From Magicicada septendecula (lineage: Eukaryota > Arthropoda > Insecta > Hemiptera > Cicadidae), in assembly GCA_034769895.1 (NCBI GenBank), contig CM068367.1:704476885-704540884 (forward strand): a stretch of 64,000 bases of DNA. Direction: 5' to 3'. The position numbers and the translations under genes are program-made. Below, one piece after another: positions 46,619 to 57,831 of the stretch. How positions within the stretch are numbered: position 1 is the first letter of the stretch; every line of letters begins with the position of its first letter. Under the pieces are notes generated by a model. It worked only from the letters and a program-made list of their open reading frames with translations, searched no databases and was not told where the DNA came from.

Positions 46619-48294
46619 TTTAGTTTACCTGAATGAAGTTTAGGTCAAATAAACTTGTCTTTTTCACATCCCTTTTCTTCGTTTCATTGTTAATGGTTGA
46701 CGTTGGGATTTTCAATGTAACTTCATTAGTCTAGTATTAATACTTTTTTTATTTAATAACATTTCATCATTTTAATTAACATTCTTGATCATTTTTATTT
46801 CTGTAAACATTATTTGTTGGTAGTTGGCTACAATATTCAATGATACATTAGTTTTACATCTCTTCTACTTATAATTACTATAATCACTGTATTTCTCAAT
46901 TATTCTTCTGTCAACTCATTTCTTTCTGTTTTCTTCGTCCTACTCTTTTGGAAACTGAAGTTATTCTTGCAACTATTCTAATATTCCTTAAATATTTAAT
47001 TTTCCTAACAATCCCTAATACATGCGTTGGTACAGTTCAGAGAGGCACTGTTTGGCTTCATACTCTGCTGCCCACACCACATCTTAATATAGTACTGCTG
47101 GAATTCATCTACAGTCAGCTATAAAATATAATAATAATCTCCTAATAATCTCTTTATTTATTTAATAATAAATATTTGGGAAAAAATTTTTTTTCTTTGT
47201 TGCCTTTATATTTCTTCATTACTATCCTTCATATTTTGTGATTCCATTTTAGTTCCTTAAACATTCCTTGATATTGAATTTGACAGTTATCATTTGTAAT
47301 CATTTTTGTTTTCATTTTTGTTGTGATTGTAATGCTAAGTATCTTCTTCATTTGTTTTTTCTCTGATCTCAATATTTTCTAAATAGTTGTTGTGATGATC
47401 ATTATAACTGTATTTCTGACTAAATATATTCCTTAGCCAACTACTCTTCTTCTTATCGTATTTCATTATTCTGGCTGTTTATTTTTCAATGACTATGTTC
47501 ATAAATACTCTATCTTTCCTGTCTTCTTTAACATTACATTGGTTACATTCAATCGTTTACTGAAGTTGTTTCCATCATTTGGCAATGTAGTATGTATTTT
47601 ATGTCATATGATTTTTCTCTTTCTTTATTTTGCATAGGTAGATTTGAGGTAAAAACTTTTATCTTCGGGTTTCATTATTCATTATTCACACTATTTCTTT
47701 ATAAACATTTAATAATAATTCTCGCTTTCTTCTGTAATCTTGGGGTTTGTTAATCATTATTCACACTATTTCTTTATAAACATTTAATAATAATTCTTGC
47801 TTTCTTCTGTAATCTTGGGGTTTGTTATTCATTATTCACACTATTTCTTTATAAACATTTAATAATAATTCTCGTTTTCTTCTGTAATCTTGTGGTTTCA
47901 TTATTCATTATTAACACTACTTAATACCTTCTTCATAATTATATTTTAATTCAGACTTACTTCATTTTGAATGACACACATTTTTTTTTTTTTTTTCTAT
48001 TTATTTTATGGTTCAACAAATTTTCTTTTATTTACAAGTGTTTTTTTTTTTCTTCAAATCGATAATAAGTTTTTCTTATTGTATTTTAGAATTAAGTGGT
48101 AGTATTCAACACAAATTCTTTTTAAATTCCAAGTATTTTCTCTTCAAGACTGGTAATAAGTTGTTCTTATTATTTTAGAATTTATTCATTATATTTCTTT
48201 TTGGATTAAGTAAAAATTTTTTTTTTTCTTACTAAATTCGTTTTATATATAATAGTTATTTCAAATAATTTTTGTAAGTTGGTCTTACTGTCTT
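46619..48294 (-). other. Element 2 non-coding internal region, reversed copy
   Basis: About 1.7 kb of A-rich (minus-strand) sequence where pol would be expected. No RT, RNase H, integrase or envelope motif is seen on either strand. It includes a 75-bp minisatellite. Confidence 0.7.
47670..47895 (-). repeat. 75-bp minisatellite in element 2, three units
   Basis: The anchor CTGTAATCTT occurs at 47732, 47807 and 47882, exactly 75 bp apart. Confidence 0.9.
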
Positions 48295-48508
48295 TTATAA
48301 TTTTGCCGTTACACATATGGTTTCGTTATTACTATTACTGTTTACATGTTTCTTATCCTCTTCCAATAAATCTTCCCTGATATTCTTTTAAATAGTGGTT
48401 ATTAATTATGGTTATTTTACGATTACTCTCAATTTTGTTTATAATTCGCTGTTCCCCAAGATTATGGTTCAGTGAAGGGTATTCATTAATTTTCACTGCC
48501 TCTATTAG
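48295..48508 (-). pseudogene. Element 2 pol-frame stub, reversed copy, frameshifted
   Basis: This is the -1-frame stub that follows gag. It is disrupted by one extra A (TTTAAAAG on the minus strand near 48391), while the 57828 copy is open. The slippery heptamer at 48508-48514 is unchanged. Confidence 0.5.
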
Positions 48509-49470
48509 TTTAAATGAGGGCTTACCCCCTCTTCTCTATTTTCATTCTGATTACTGTGTTGATTTTGTACGGTTTCAGTGCGATCCTCTGTATTAGGTTC
48601 CACTATCCTATAATTTCCTTCAGGTGGATAGTTGACTTCACGCCGGGACTGGTCATAGTGGTTGTCATATCGGTGACTCCTTGGGTAATACCGTCGCTGA
48701 TTACCTTGAGGCCTAGAGTAGATATAATTGACGTTATGCCTATAATTATTGGGTCGTCTGTCCCCATCTCCTCTATTATTGCGACTATCGCGATAATTAT
48801 AATTATTATTGCCGCGATAATTATAGTTCCTGGAATTATTATTCGCGTGTTCATTTTGGTTTCTATTGTCATTAACGTTCTGCACAGGTCGATTGTGATC
48901 ATTATTATGAGAATTGGTTGGTGGCGTGTTATTATTATACTTCTGATATTTATAATTTAACATTCTATTTCTTTGGTATTGGTTCTCGTGCTCATAATTC
49001 TCCAAGAATTTGGCCATGGCTGGAATCGTTTTGATTTGACTACACATACGTGCATTTTTTATCCCTTCCTCGTAATGGTAGGATAGTTGTATTACCAAAC
49101 ATTCTTCGGGAATTCTGGGCTCTAAGTTCCGCGCCATACATACCTTTCCTAGAAAGTATCAAGTAGGAGACTGGCCTATGTTTGTTTCATATTTACCGTT
49201 ACTCAAATTATTCCTAATCATGTTCTGGGTCGATTCAGACCAATACTTCTCTTTAAACTGTTTTTTGAACTCAGTCATGTCCAGTATATCCGGGCGCACC
49301 GCTGTCCACCAATTATCATAAGTATCTTTAAACGTTTCATCAATCATACTGCGTATAATACTCCAGCGACCTTCTCTATTTCTTGTGATTACTTCTTCCA
49401 ATCTCTTTAAAAATTCCATCTGATTGCGCTTGTAATTACGAAAATTAATCGATTCCCGGTTCTCGTGGTT
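48505..49470 (-). pseudogene. Element 2 gag, reversed copy, 5' truncated
   Basis: Minus-strand coding from the break at 49470 (NHENRESINFRNYKRN) through an in-frame TGA at 49159-49161, then LEPRIPEECLVIQL and the Asn/Arg/Tyr-rich tail, to TAA at 48505. About the first 230 codons are missing at the head-to-head junction. One difference from the forward copies is RNQMEFL for RNPMEFL. The apparent upstream extension of the frame to 49596 is antisense to the forward priming site and is not gag. Confidence 0.8.
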
Positions 49471-49475
49471 AACGC
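49466..49475. other. Head-to-head junction of reversed and forward element 2 copies
   Basis: CTCGTGGTT (reversed gag) runs straight into AACGCTCATAACG (55 bp before the end of the forward LTR). The two parent sequences share TA at the join, so at most 2 bp of microhomology are present. Confidence 0.85.
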
Positions 49476-49525
49476 TCATAACGTGGGACCTAATTAGGTG
49501 ACGCGAGAAAGAGAGGGCTATAACA
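49471..49525 (+). repeat. Element 2 LTR remnant (last 55 bp)
   Basis: Matches the end of the full LTR, from within the third priming module to ATAACA. Confidence 0.9.
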
Positions 49526-49528
49526 AAT

Positions 49529-49610
49529 TGGCGCCCAACGTGGGGCTTAAACGAAAAGAGGACGTCTACTTTAGTTCTGTACAAATTGGCGCTCAACTTG
49601 TGTAGGGCTT
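49529..49610 (+). promoter_or_regulatory. Element 2 primer-binding site (tRNA-Lys) and downstream second module, first forward copy
   Basis: TGGCGCCCAACGTGGGGC at 49529-49546 is 18/18 to the 3' end complement of animal tRNA-Lys(CUU) and lies three bases (AAT) after the LTR end. A second module, TGGCGCTCAACTTG, starts at 49587 and is also preceded by ACAAAT. Confidence 0.85.
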
Positions 49611-49675
49611 AAGTTAAGTAATTATAAGTATAATAATATTACTTAACCAGAGCAGGCAACTGTGGGAGAATAAAA

Positions 49676-51576
49676 ATGTATGATACCAGATTTAGATCAA
49701 AGAGGAGGGCAGAAGATACTGAGAAGGAAGAAGGTGAACAAGAACAGGAAATAGAAATAAGAACAGATAGTGAGATGGGACAACAGACAACGAAATAACG
49801 GAAACTGAAATAATGGCAGACAAGGAAAGGGAAGTAATCGAAGAAGTTGTCCAAGGGGACCAAATAGATAAAGCAGGAGCCAGAGAAGGACTAAATTGGG
49901 AAAAATTAATGGAGTTAATGAGTAGTATTAAGGAAGACTCGAGAGAACAATTTAGGAAAATGAAAGAGGAAAATAAGGAAAACTCAAAGAGACAGGAGGA
50001 AAACTCAAAGAGACTGAAGGAAAAATTAGATAAAACAAATGAGGAAATTAAAGAAACCTCAAAACAAATTCACGAAAGGTTAGATAGGAATGATGAGGGT
50101 TTAAAACAAATGAAGGAAGACATCTTACAAATACATGAAGAAAATTTAAAGCAAATTAATGAAAAAATTGAAAATATTCATGTGACAATTAACCAGAAGG
50201 TGGACCAAAATAATGAGGAAAGAAAATTAGAAATAGCCAAAACAAATGAAGGGTTAGAAAAAACTAACGAAACAATAGTACAGGTTCGTGAAGAATTACA
50301 GAATGAAATTAATGACACAAAAATTGAGAATAAAACATTGGTCGACGAAATCCAACAGGAAACTGTCGAAAAATATGAGCAAATTAAAAACGAAATACAT
50401 CAGGTACGGGAAGAGAATAAGGAAGGCATTACGCAAATACAGACAGACATGGGCGAACGACTCGAAAGATTCTATGGCAATTTAAATAGTATGGAAGGTC
50501 AAATCAATACCAATAAAAATAAAATAGAAGAAATTAGTAGACGTGAATTACAATTACAAGAAGAAGTAGATTCATGGCGGGATAGGACATGCCAACATAG
50601 TCATACAAATAACCACGAGAACCGGGAATCGATTAATTTTCGTAATTACAAGCGCAATCCGATGGAATTTTTAAAGAGATTGGAAGAAGTAATCACAAGA
50701 AATAGAGAAGGTCGCTGGAGTATTATACGCAGTATGATTGATGAAACGTTTAAAGATACTTATGATAATTGGTGGACAGCGGTGCGCCCGGATATACTGG
50801 ACATGACTGAGTTCAAAAAACAGTTTAAAGAGAAGTATTGGTCTGAATCGACCCAGAACATGATTAGGAATAATTTGAGTAACGGTAAATATGAAACAAA
50901 CATAGGCCAGTCTCCTACTTGATACTTTCTAGGAAAGGTATGTATGGCGCGGAACTTAGAGCCCAGAATTCCCGAAGAATGTTTGGTAATACAACTATCC
51001 TACCATTACGAGGAAGGGATAAAAAATGCACGTATGTGTAGTCAAATCAAAACGATTCCAGCCATGGCCAAATTCTTGGAGAATTATGAGCACGAGAACC
51101 AATACCAAAGAAATAGAATGTTAAATTATAAATATCAGAAGTATAATAATAACGCGCCACCAACCAATTCTCATAATAATGATCACAATCGACCTGCGCA
51201 GAACGTTAATGACAATAGAAACCAAAATGAGCACGCGAATAATAATTCCAGGAACTATAATTATCGCGGCAATAATAATTATAATTATTGCAATAGTCGC
51301 AATAATAGAGGAGATGGGGACAGACGACCCAATAATTATAGGCATAACGTCAATTATATCTACTCTAGGCCTCAAGGTAATCAGCGACGGTATTACCCAA
51401 GGAGTCACCGATATGACAACCATTATGACCAGTCCCGGCGTGAAGTCAACTATCCACCTGAAGGAAATTATAGGATAGTGGAACCTAATACAGAGGATCG
51501 CACTGAAACCGTACAAAATCAACACAGTAATCAGAATAAAAATAGAGAAGAGGGGGTAAGCCCTCATTTAAACTAA
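49676..51576 (+). pseudogene. Element 2 gag, first forward copy, with frameshift and in-frame TGA
   Basis: It starts with the shared ATG (MYDTRFRSKRR). A 1-bp deletion near 49788 (CAGACAACG; CAGACAGACG in the other copies) breaks the frame; from 49813 it stays open to TGA at 50920-50922 and then in the same frame to TAA at 51574. The domains are described for the copy at 55930. The tail reads NYCNSR as in the other forward copies, where the reversed copy has NYRDSR. Confidence 0.85.
51567..51573 (+). promoter_or_regulatory. Slippery heptamer T-TTA-AAC at the gag stop, first forward copy
   Basis: In gag phase the codons are CAT TTA AAC TAA. This is a canonical -1 frameshift heptamer immediately before the stop. 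The pol stub behind it (51573-51786) carries an extra A near 51628 and is frameshifted in this copy. Confidence 0.6.
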
Positions 51577-52023
51577 TAGAGGCAGTGAAAATTAATGAAT
51601 ACCCTTCACTGAACCATAATCTTGGGGAAACAGCGAATTATAAACAAAATTGAGAGTAATCGTAAAATAACCATAATTAATAACCACTATTTAAAGAATA
51701 TCAGGGAAGATTTATTGGAAGAGGATAAGAAACATGTAAACAGTAATAGTAATATCGAAATCATATGTGTAACGGCAAAATTCTAAAAGACAGTAAGACC
51801 AACTTACAAAAATTATTTGAAATAACTATTATATATAAAACGAATTTAATAAGAAAAAAAAATTTTTTACTAAATCCAAAAAGAAATATAATGAATAAAT
51901 TCTAAAAATAATAAGAACAACTTATTACCAGTCTTGAAGAGAAAATACTTGGAATTTAAAAAGAATTTGAGTTGAATACTACCACTAAATTCTAAAATAC
52001 AATAAGAACAACTTATTATCGAT

Positions 52024-52134
52024 ACGGCTGGTGGCGCGTAGTACTAGCCATACACCGTCACACTAACACAAAAGCCACGCGGTACACCTTGGTCCTTAAC
52101 GGACTGTTGAGCGGAGGTTTAATTTAATTTAATT
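52024..52134. other. Foreign GC-richer filler replacing about 230 bp of element 2
   Basis: After TTATCGAT the sequence changes to CGGCTGGTGGCGCGTAGTAC and so on, ending in a (TTTAA)n-like phrase before AAACCCCAAG. The corresponding stretch in the second forward copy (about 58279-58508) is absent. The reversed copy has the normal sequence, so the replacement happened in this copy only. I do not recognise the source. Confidence 0.75.
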
Positions 52135-52142
52135 TAAACCCC

Positions 52143-52317
52143 AAGATTACAGAAGAAAGCAAGAATTATTATTAAATGTTTATAAAGAAATAGTGTGAAT
52201 AATGAATAACAAACCCCAAGATTACAGAAGAAAGCGAGAATTATTATTAAATGTTTATAAAGAAATAGTGTGAATAATGAATAATGAAACCCCAAGATAA
52301 AAGTTTTTACCTCAAAT
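52143..52317 (+). repeat. 75-bp minisatellite in element 2, two units
   Basis: The anchor AAGATTACAG occurs at 52143 and 52218, with a partial unit at 52293. The next forward copy has three units. Confidence 0.9.
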
Positions 52318-53350
52318 CTACCTATGCAAAATAAAGAAAGAGAAAAATCATATGACCTAAAATACATACTACATTGCCAAATGATGGAAACAACTTCAGT
52401 AAACGATTGAATGTAACCAATGTAATGTTAAAGAAGACAAGAAAGATAGAGTATTTATGAACATAAGTCATTGAAAAATAAACAGCCAGAATAATGAAAT
52501 ACGATAAGAAGAAGAGTAGTTGGGCTAACAAATATATTTAGTCAGAAATACAGTTATAATGATCATCACACAACAACTATTTAGAAAATATTGAGATCAG
52601 AGAAAAAACAAATGAAGAAGATACTTAGCATTACAATCACAACAAAAATGAAAACAAAAATGATTACAAATGATAACTGTCAAATTCAATATCAAGGAAT
52701 GTTTAAGGAACTAAAATGGAATCACAAAATATGAAGGATAGTAATGAAGAAATATAAAGGCAACAAAGAAAAAAAATTTTTTCCCAAATATTTATTATTA
52801 AATAAATAAAGAGATTATTAGGAGATTATTATTATATTTTATAGCTGACTGTAGATGAATTCCAGCAGTACTATATTAAGATGTGGTGTGGGCAGCAGAG
52901 TATGAAGCCAAACAGTGCCTCTCTGAACTGTACCAACGCATGTATTAGGGATTGTTAGGGAAATTAAATATTTAAGGAATATTAGAATAGTTGCAAGAAT
53001 AACTTCAGTTTCCAAAAGAGTAGGACGAAGAAAACAGAAAGAAATGAGTTGACAGAAGAATAATTGAGAAATACAGTGATTATAGTAATTATAAGTAGAA
53101 GAGATGTAAAACTAATGTATCATTGAATATTGTAGCCAACTACCAACAAATAATGTTTACAGAAATAAAAATGATCAAGAATGTTAATTAAAATGATGAA
53201 ATGTTATTAAATAAAAAAAAGTATTAATACTAGACTAATGAAGTTACATTGAAAATCCCAACGTCAACCATTAACAATGAAATGAAGAAAAGGCATGTGA
53301 AAAAAACAAGTTTATTTGACCTAAACTTCATTCAGGTAAACTAAACTTTT

Positions 53351-53367
53351 TTAGGAGGGGGAGCATA
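53351..53367 (+). promoter_or_regulatory. Element 2 polypurine tract, first forward copy
   Basis: TTAGGAGGGGGAGCATA directly before the LTR start TGTAACGC. Confidence 0.8.
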
Positions 53368-55779
53368 TGTAACGCAACAGAAATGCTAGCATTCATGTTA
53401 CATAAAAACAAGGCTACCAGAATAATAAACAAGTCAATATCTGACCCCATGATAGAACAAAGATCTCATAATTATATTTATAATCATAGATAAAGATAAA
53501 TAAGGATGTAAGGTAGTATTAACAAGAATAAACGAACCTGTAAGTTAGATAATAGTTGATAATATATGTTCAATGAAAAACAAACAAAAAACGAAACAAT
53601 AATTTACTTTATAGTAATAGCAAATAAGAATTTTGAGTTAAGAGATATTATTTTATGACAACAAGTATTATGATAAAGTTTATGTTATGTTATACCAAAT
53701 ATGTGTTGAGTTAATGAAAGATAATGAAACAAGATGTATTATTCAATGACTGTTGTAGAATGAAGTGTGAAGCAGATAATTAACGTTAATAGATTTGAAT
53801 TTTATTATACGTGATCCATAGGTCAAGATAAGATTGTTATTAGATATGGAAAAAATAATTGTTTATGTAAATGTTAAGAGTTAAGATTTGATTGTATGTA
53901 TGAATTTATGTAAAAGGGGCTATAGATGTGTACCAGTTATAAACACAGGTAGATTTGTTTACAATAAAAGGCCTAACAGCCAAAACCACTATATAACCAC
54001 TCACAACATAAAGGTTAAGTACATCAATTAATTATAATTAATGAATACGATTTGAAGAGTTAGAAAAAACATTAAATTAATAATGATATATAATAAAATT
54101 TATACAAATTATGATAATACCATAATGCCATAATATCGATTAATAACATATAATATCGAAAGTGGATTAAATATAAAAAAAAGGAAAAAAAAACGGCTTA
54201 TATCAAAAAACCAGCAGAATATGTGTAGAAAACAATAAACCAACTATCGGTAAAGTTACATTCCGATAGGATAGCAAATTGATAAAGAATAGACAAAAAA
54301 AATATGAAATAAACACTATATATTCAAAACATGTGGAAGGAAGAAATTATGTGTTGCTAGGGACGACAGAAGAAGAGGAAGTTGTTGATTTGACAATAAT
54401 TGCTTTGATGATCTGAATGTGATGAGATTAAAAAACCCAAGAATTATCTATTTAATCGGAATATTTTAAATTATCAGACACGATTATAAAACACAAAATC
54501 CTAATGACAATATTTATGACTATCACCAGTACAGTTTAACCCAAATAACACTACAGTATGAAATCACAATAGAGAATAAATAACTGGATTATACAAGGAA
54601 GAAATTGAACTGTCCCATATCCGAAGGGAGTTGATGATATATTAAACCAAATAGAAAGAATTAACAGTATCACAATTAATAATATTCACTACACCAGAAG
54701 TTATAACCTTTCAAATACACGGAACAACACTAATTGCTTCAACCGAGAGAAGAACGTATTTGGATCCTGGCGTTGCGGAAGACGCATCAATCGGGCTGTA
54801 AACCAATCCAGAGATCTGTAATTCCGAAGTGGACAGGACAAGAATTCCATTTTATTAAACCGAAGAAAGAAAATCGTACGGCATAATTGTCCAGAACAGT
54901 AAAATTATCAATCAACCGCCTACACGATTTGCTTCGTTCTAGTCTGGTAAATTATTATTATATTAATCATACTAACTACACAACACTTCAAATTTGTAAA
55001 TCTTGCATTCTTATCTATGTATTTTTAATCTTCCCCACAGTTACAAGAACCTTCACACCCTGAATTAAATTAATTACAAATTAAACACACTATATAACTA
55101 AATTTAAATAAAGGATCAGAATAATCAACAATCGATTCATGCAATCTATAGCCCAAGCATATGTTAATTAGAACATATCTTGTTCAATGTTAAAGAAGTA
55201 AACAAATAAAGAACCTTTATATATTTGCAAAATCTTGTTATTTGGAGTATGGTTTAATGAGCTGGGAATAAAAAAGTAACTGAATAAGTATAGAATAATT
55301 GGTTAACATAAACATTGAAATAACCTATAAGTTTCGTTGAGCCGATACTACAGCGCTTATAGCGGAATTATCTGACACCAAAGAGAGAGCGTAAAAATAC
55401 AAAATTAGACATAATTCTCTTCAAGGTATAATAGGGTTGGATGAAATTATAGAATAACTCATTAATTGTTTAAGTTTCAGGTACACTAACACTGATATTT
55501 CTTAGAGAGCTAAGTTAATATTAATTAATCACATCAATATATCCCACAACTCCAAATATCTCAGATATTTACATAATTAAAATAATTCAAAACACATGGG
55601 CATAGGTGTAGTAACAAATTGACGAACCCAACAGTGGGGTTTGAACCGTACGTTTCCGATATATAACAAATTGGCTTCCATCGCGGGGCTCGAACGAGAC
55701 ACACGTACTTGACTATAACAAAGTAACGCTCATAACGTGGGACCTAATTAGGTGACGCGAGAAAGAGAGGGCTATAACA
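53368..55779 (+). repeat. Element 2 LTR, forward copy 1 (2412 bp)
   Basis: TGTAACGCAACAG to GGGCTATAACA. It has the same length as the other two complete LTRs. As the only LTR between two gag regions it serves as the 3' LTR of one unit and the 5' LTR of the next. No promoter could be assigned with confidence. Confidence 0.9.
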
Positions 55780-55865
55780 AATTGGCGCCCAACGTGGGGC
55801 TTATACGAAAAGAGGACGTCTACTTTAGTTCTGTACAAATTGGCGCTCAACTTGTGTAGGGCTTA
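55607..55865 (+). repeat. Five tandem primer-binding-like modules across the LTR/PBS boundary of element 2
   Basis: tRNA-complement-like segments begin at 55620, 55672, 55724, 55783 and 55841 (spacings 52, 52, 59 and 58 bp). Each follows (A)ACAAAT or ACAAAG. Three lie inside the LTR, the fourth is the canonical site and the fifth lies downstream. Modules 1 and 2 continue into TTGAACC and CTCGAAC, the complement of a tRNA T-loop, beyond the usual 18-nt site. Confidence 0.75.
55783..55800 (+). promoter_or_regulatory. Element 2 primer-binding site, tRNA-Lys, second forward copy
   Basis: TGGCGCCCAACGTGGGGC, an 18/18 tRNA-Lys complement, three bases after the LTR end. Confidence 0.9.
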
Positions 55866-55929
55866 AGTTAAGTAATTATAAGTATAATAATATTACTTAA
55901 CCAGAGCAGGCAACTGTGGGAGAATAAAA

Positions 55930-57831
55930 ATGTATGATACCAGATTTAGATCAAAGAGGAGGGCAGAAGATACTGAGAAGGAAGAAGGTGAACAAGAACA
56001 GGAAATAGAAATAAGAACAGATAGTGAGATGGGACAACAGACAGACGAAATAACGGAAACTGAAATAATGGCAGACAAGGAAAGGGAAGTAATCGAAGAA
56101 GTTGTCCAAGGGGACCAAATAGATAAAGCAGGAGCCAGAGAAGGACTAAATTGGGAAAAATTAATGGAGTTAATGAGTAGTATTAAGGAAGACTCGAGAG
56201 AACAATTTAGGAAAATGAAAGAGGAAAATAAGGAAAACTCAAAGAGACAGGAGGAAAACTCAAAGAGACTGAAGGAAAAATTAGATAAAACAAATGAGGA
56301 AATTAAAGAAACCTCAAAACAAATTCACGAAAGGTTAGATAGGAATGATGAGGGTTTAAAACAAATGAAGGAAGACATCTTACAAATACATGAAGAAAAT
56401 TTAAAGCAAATTAATGAAAAAATTGAAAATATTCATGTGACAATTAACCAGAAGGTGGACCAAAATAATGAGGAAAGAAAATTAGAAATAGCCAAAACAA
56501 ATGAAGGGTTAGAAAAAACTAACGAAACAATAGTACAGGTTCGTGAAGAATTACAGAATGAAATTAATGACACAAAAATTGAGAATAAAACATTGGTCGA
56601 CGAAATCCAACAGGAAACTGTCGAAAAATATGAGCAAATTAAAAACGAAATACATCAGGTACGGGAAGAGAATAAGGAAGGCATTACGCAAATACAGACA
56701 GACATGGGCGAACGACTCGAAAGATTCTATGGCAATTTAAATAGTATGGAAGGTCAAATCAATACCAATAAAAATAAAATAGAAGAAATTAGTAGACGTG
56801 AATTACAATTACAAGAAGAAGTAGATTCATGGCGGGATAGGACATGCCAACATAGTCATACAAATAACCACGAGAACCGGGAATCGATTAATTTTCGTAA
56901 TTACAAGCGCAATCCGATGGAATTTTTAAAGAGATTGGAAGAAGTAATCACAAGAAATAGAGAAGGTCGCTGGAGTATTATACGCAGTATGATTGATGAA
57001 ACGTTTAAAGATACTTATGATAATTGGTGGACAGCGGTGCGCCCGGATATACTGGACATGACTGAGTTCAAAAAACAGTTTAAAGAGAAGTATTGGTCTG
57101 AATCGACCCAGAACATGATTAGGAATAATTTGAGTAACGGTAAATATGAAACAAACATAGGCCAGTCTCCTACTTGATACTTTCTAGGAAAGGTATGTAT
57201 GGCGCGGAACTTAGAGCCCAGAATTCCCGAAGAATGTTTGGTAATACAACTATCCTACCATTACGAGGAAGGGATAAAAAATGCACGTATGTGTAGTCAA
57301 ATCAAAACGATTCCAGCCATGGCCAAATTCTTGGAGAATTATGAGCACGAGAACCAATACCAAAGAAATAGAATGTTAAATTATAAATATCAGAAGTATA
57401 ATAATAACGCGCCACCAACCAATTCTCATAATAATGATCACAATCGACCTGCGCAGAACGTTAATGACAATAGAAACCAAAATGAGCACGCGAATAATAA
57501 TTCCAGGAACTATAATTATCGCGGCAATAATAATTATAATTATTGCAATAGTCGCAATAATAGAGGAGATGGGGACAGACGACCCAATAATTATAGGCAT
57601 AACGTCAATTATATCTACTCTAGGCCTCAAGGTAATCAGCGACGGTATTACCCAAGGAGTCACCGATATGACAACCATTATGACCAGTCCCGGCGTGAAG
57701 TCAACTATCCACCTGAAGGAAATTATAGGATAGTGGAACCTAATACAGAGGATCGCACTGAAACCGTACAAAATCAACACAGTAATCAGAATAAAAATAG
57801 AGAAGAGGGGGTAAGCCCTCATTTAAACTAA
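55930..57831 (+). CDS. Gag of element 2 (gypsy-like), with in-frame TGA, second forward copy
   Basis: The frame opens with the first ATG after the leader (MYDTRFRSKRR), as in other gypsy-like gag proteins. An acidic start is followed by a very long Glu/Lys/Asn-rich coiled coil (about residues 60-300). A capsid-like region comes next (NPMEFLKRLEEVITRNREG, WWTAVRPDILDM, FKEKYWSESTQ), then LEPRIPEECLVIQLSYHYEE with an Asn/Arg/Tyr-rich, RNA-binding-like tail. No CCHC knuckle is present. The capsid region is split by TGA at 57175-57177; the frame resumes immediately and ends at TAA 57829. All four copies share this TGA, so it was in the founder. Gag would assemble the particle. Without readthrough the product would lack the capsid C-terminal part and the tail. 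Confidence 0.87.
57822..57828 (+). promoter_or_regulatory. Slippery heptamer T-TTA-AAC at the gag stop, second forward copy
   Basis: It lies in phase with gag (CAT TTA AAC) and is followed at once by TAA TAG. Slippage by -1 would enter the open frame 57828-58040. A downstream pseudoknot was not assessed. Confidence 0.65.

Larger units (their letters stand above)
51787..53350 (+). other. Element 2 non-coding internal region, first forward copy
   Basis: A-rich sequence without pol motifs. It holds the filler insert (52024-52134) and two minisatellite units. Confidence 0.7.
44185..55779. repeat. Large palindrome of element 2, arms about 5.2 kb, spacer about 1.14 kb
   Basis: 44185-49470 on the minus strand corresponds to about 50614-55779 on the plus strand: end of LTR, LTR, polypurine tract, non-coding region and the 3' part of gag. 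The unpaired spacer 49471-50613 holds the last 55 bp of an LTR, the priming site and the 5' half of gag of the forward copy. The arms differ by scattered substitutions and by a filler insertion at 52024-52134. Confidence 0.88.

Noticed and set aside
44185..49470. Reversed element 2 copy as a separate older insertion
   Set aside because: It abuts the forward copy with no target duplication or host sequence between them, so a joint rearranged structure is simpler.
57376..57822. Antisense Ile/Val-rich frame of 148 codons opposite the gag tail (also 48514-48960 and 51121-51567)
   Set aside because: It is the reverse complement of AAT/AAC/TAT-rich codons of the Asn/Tyr-rich gag tail.
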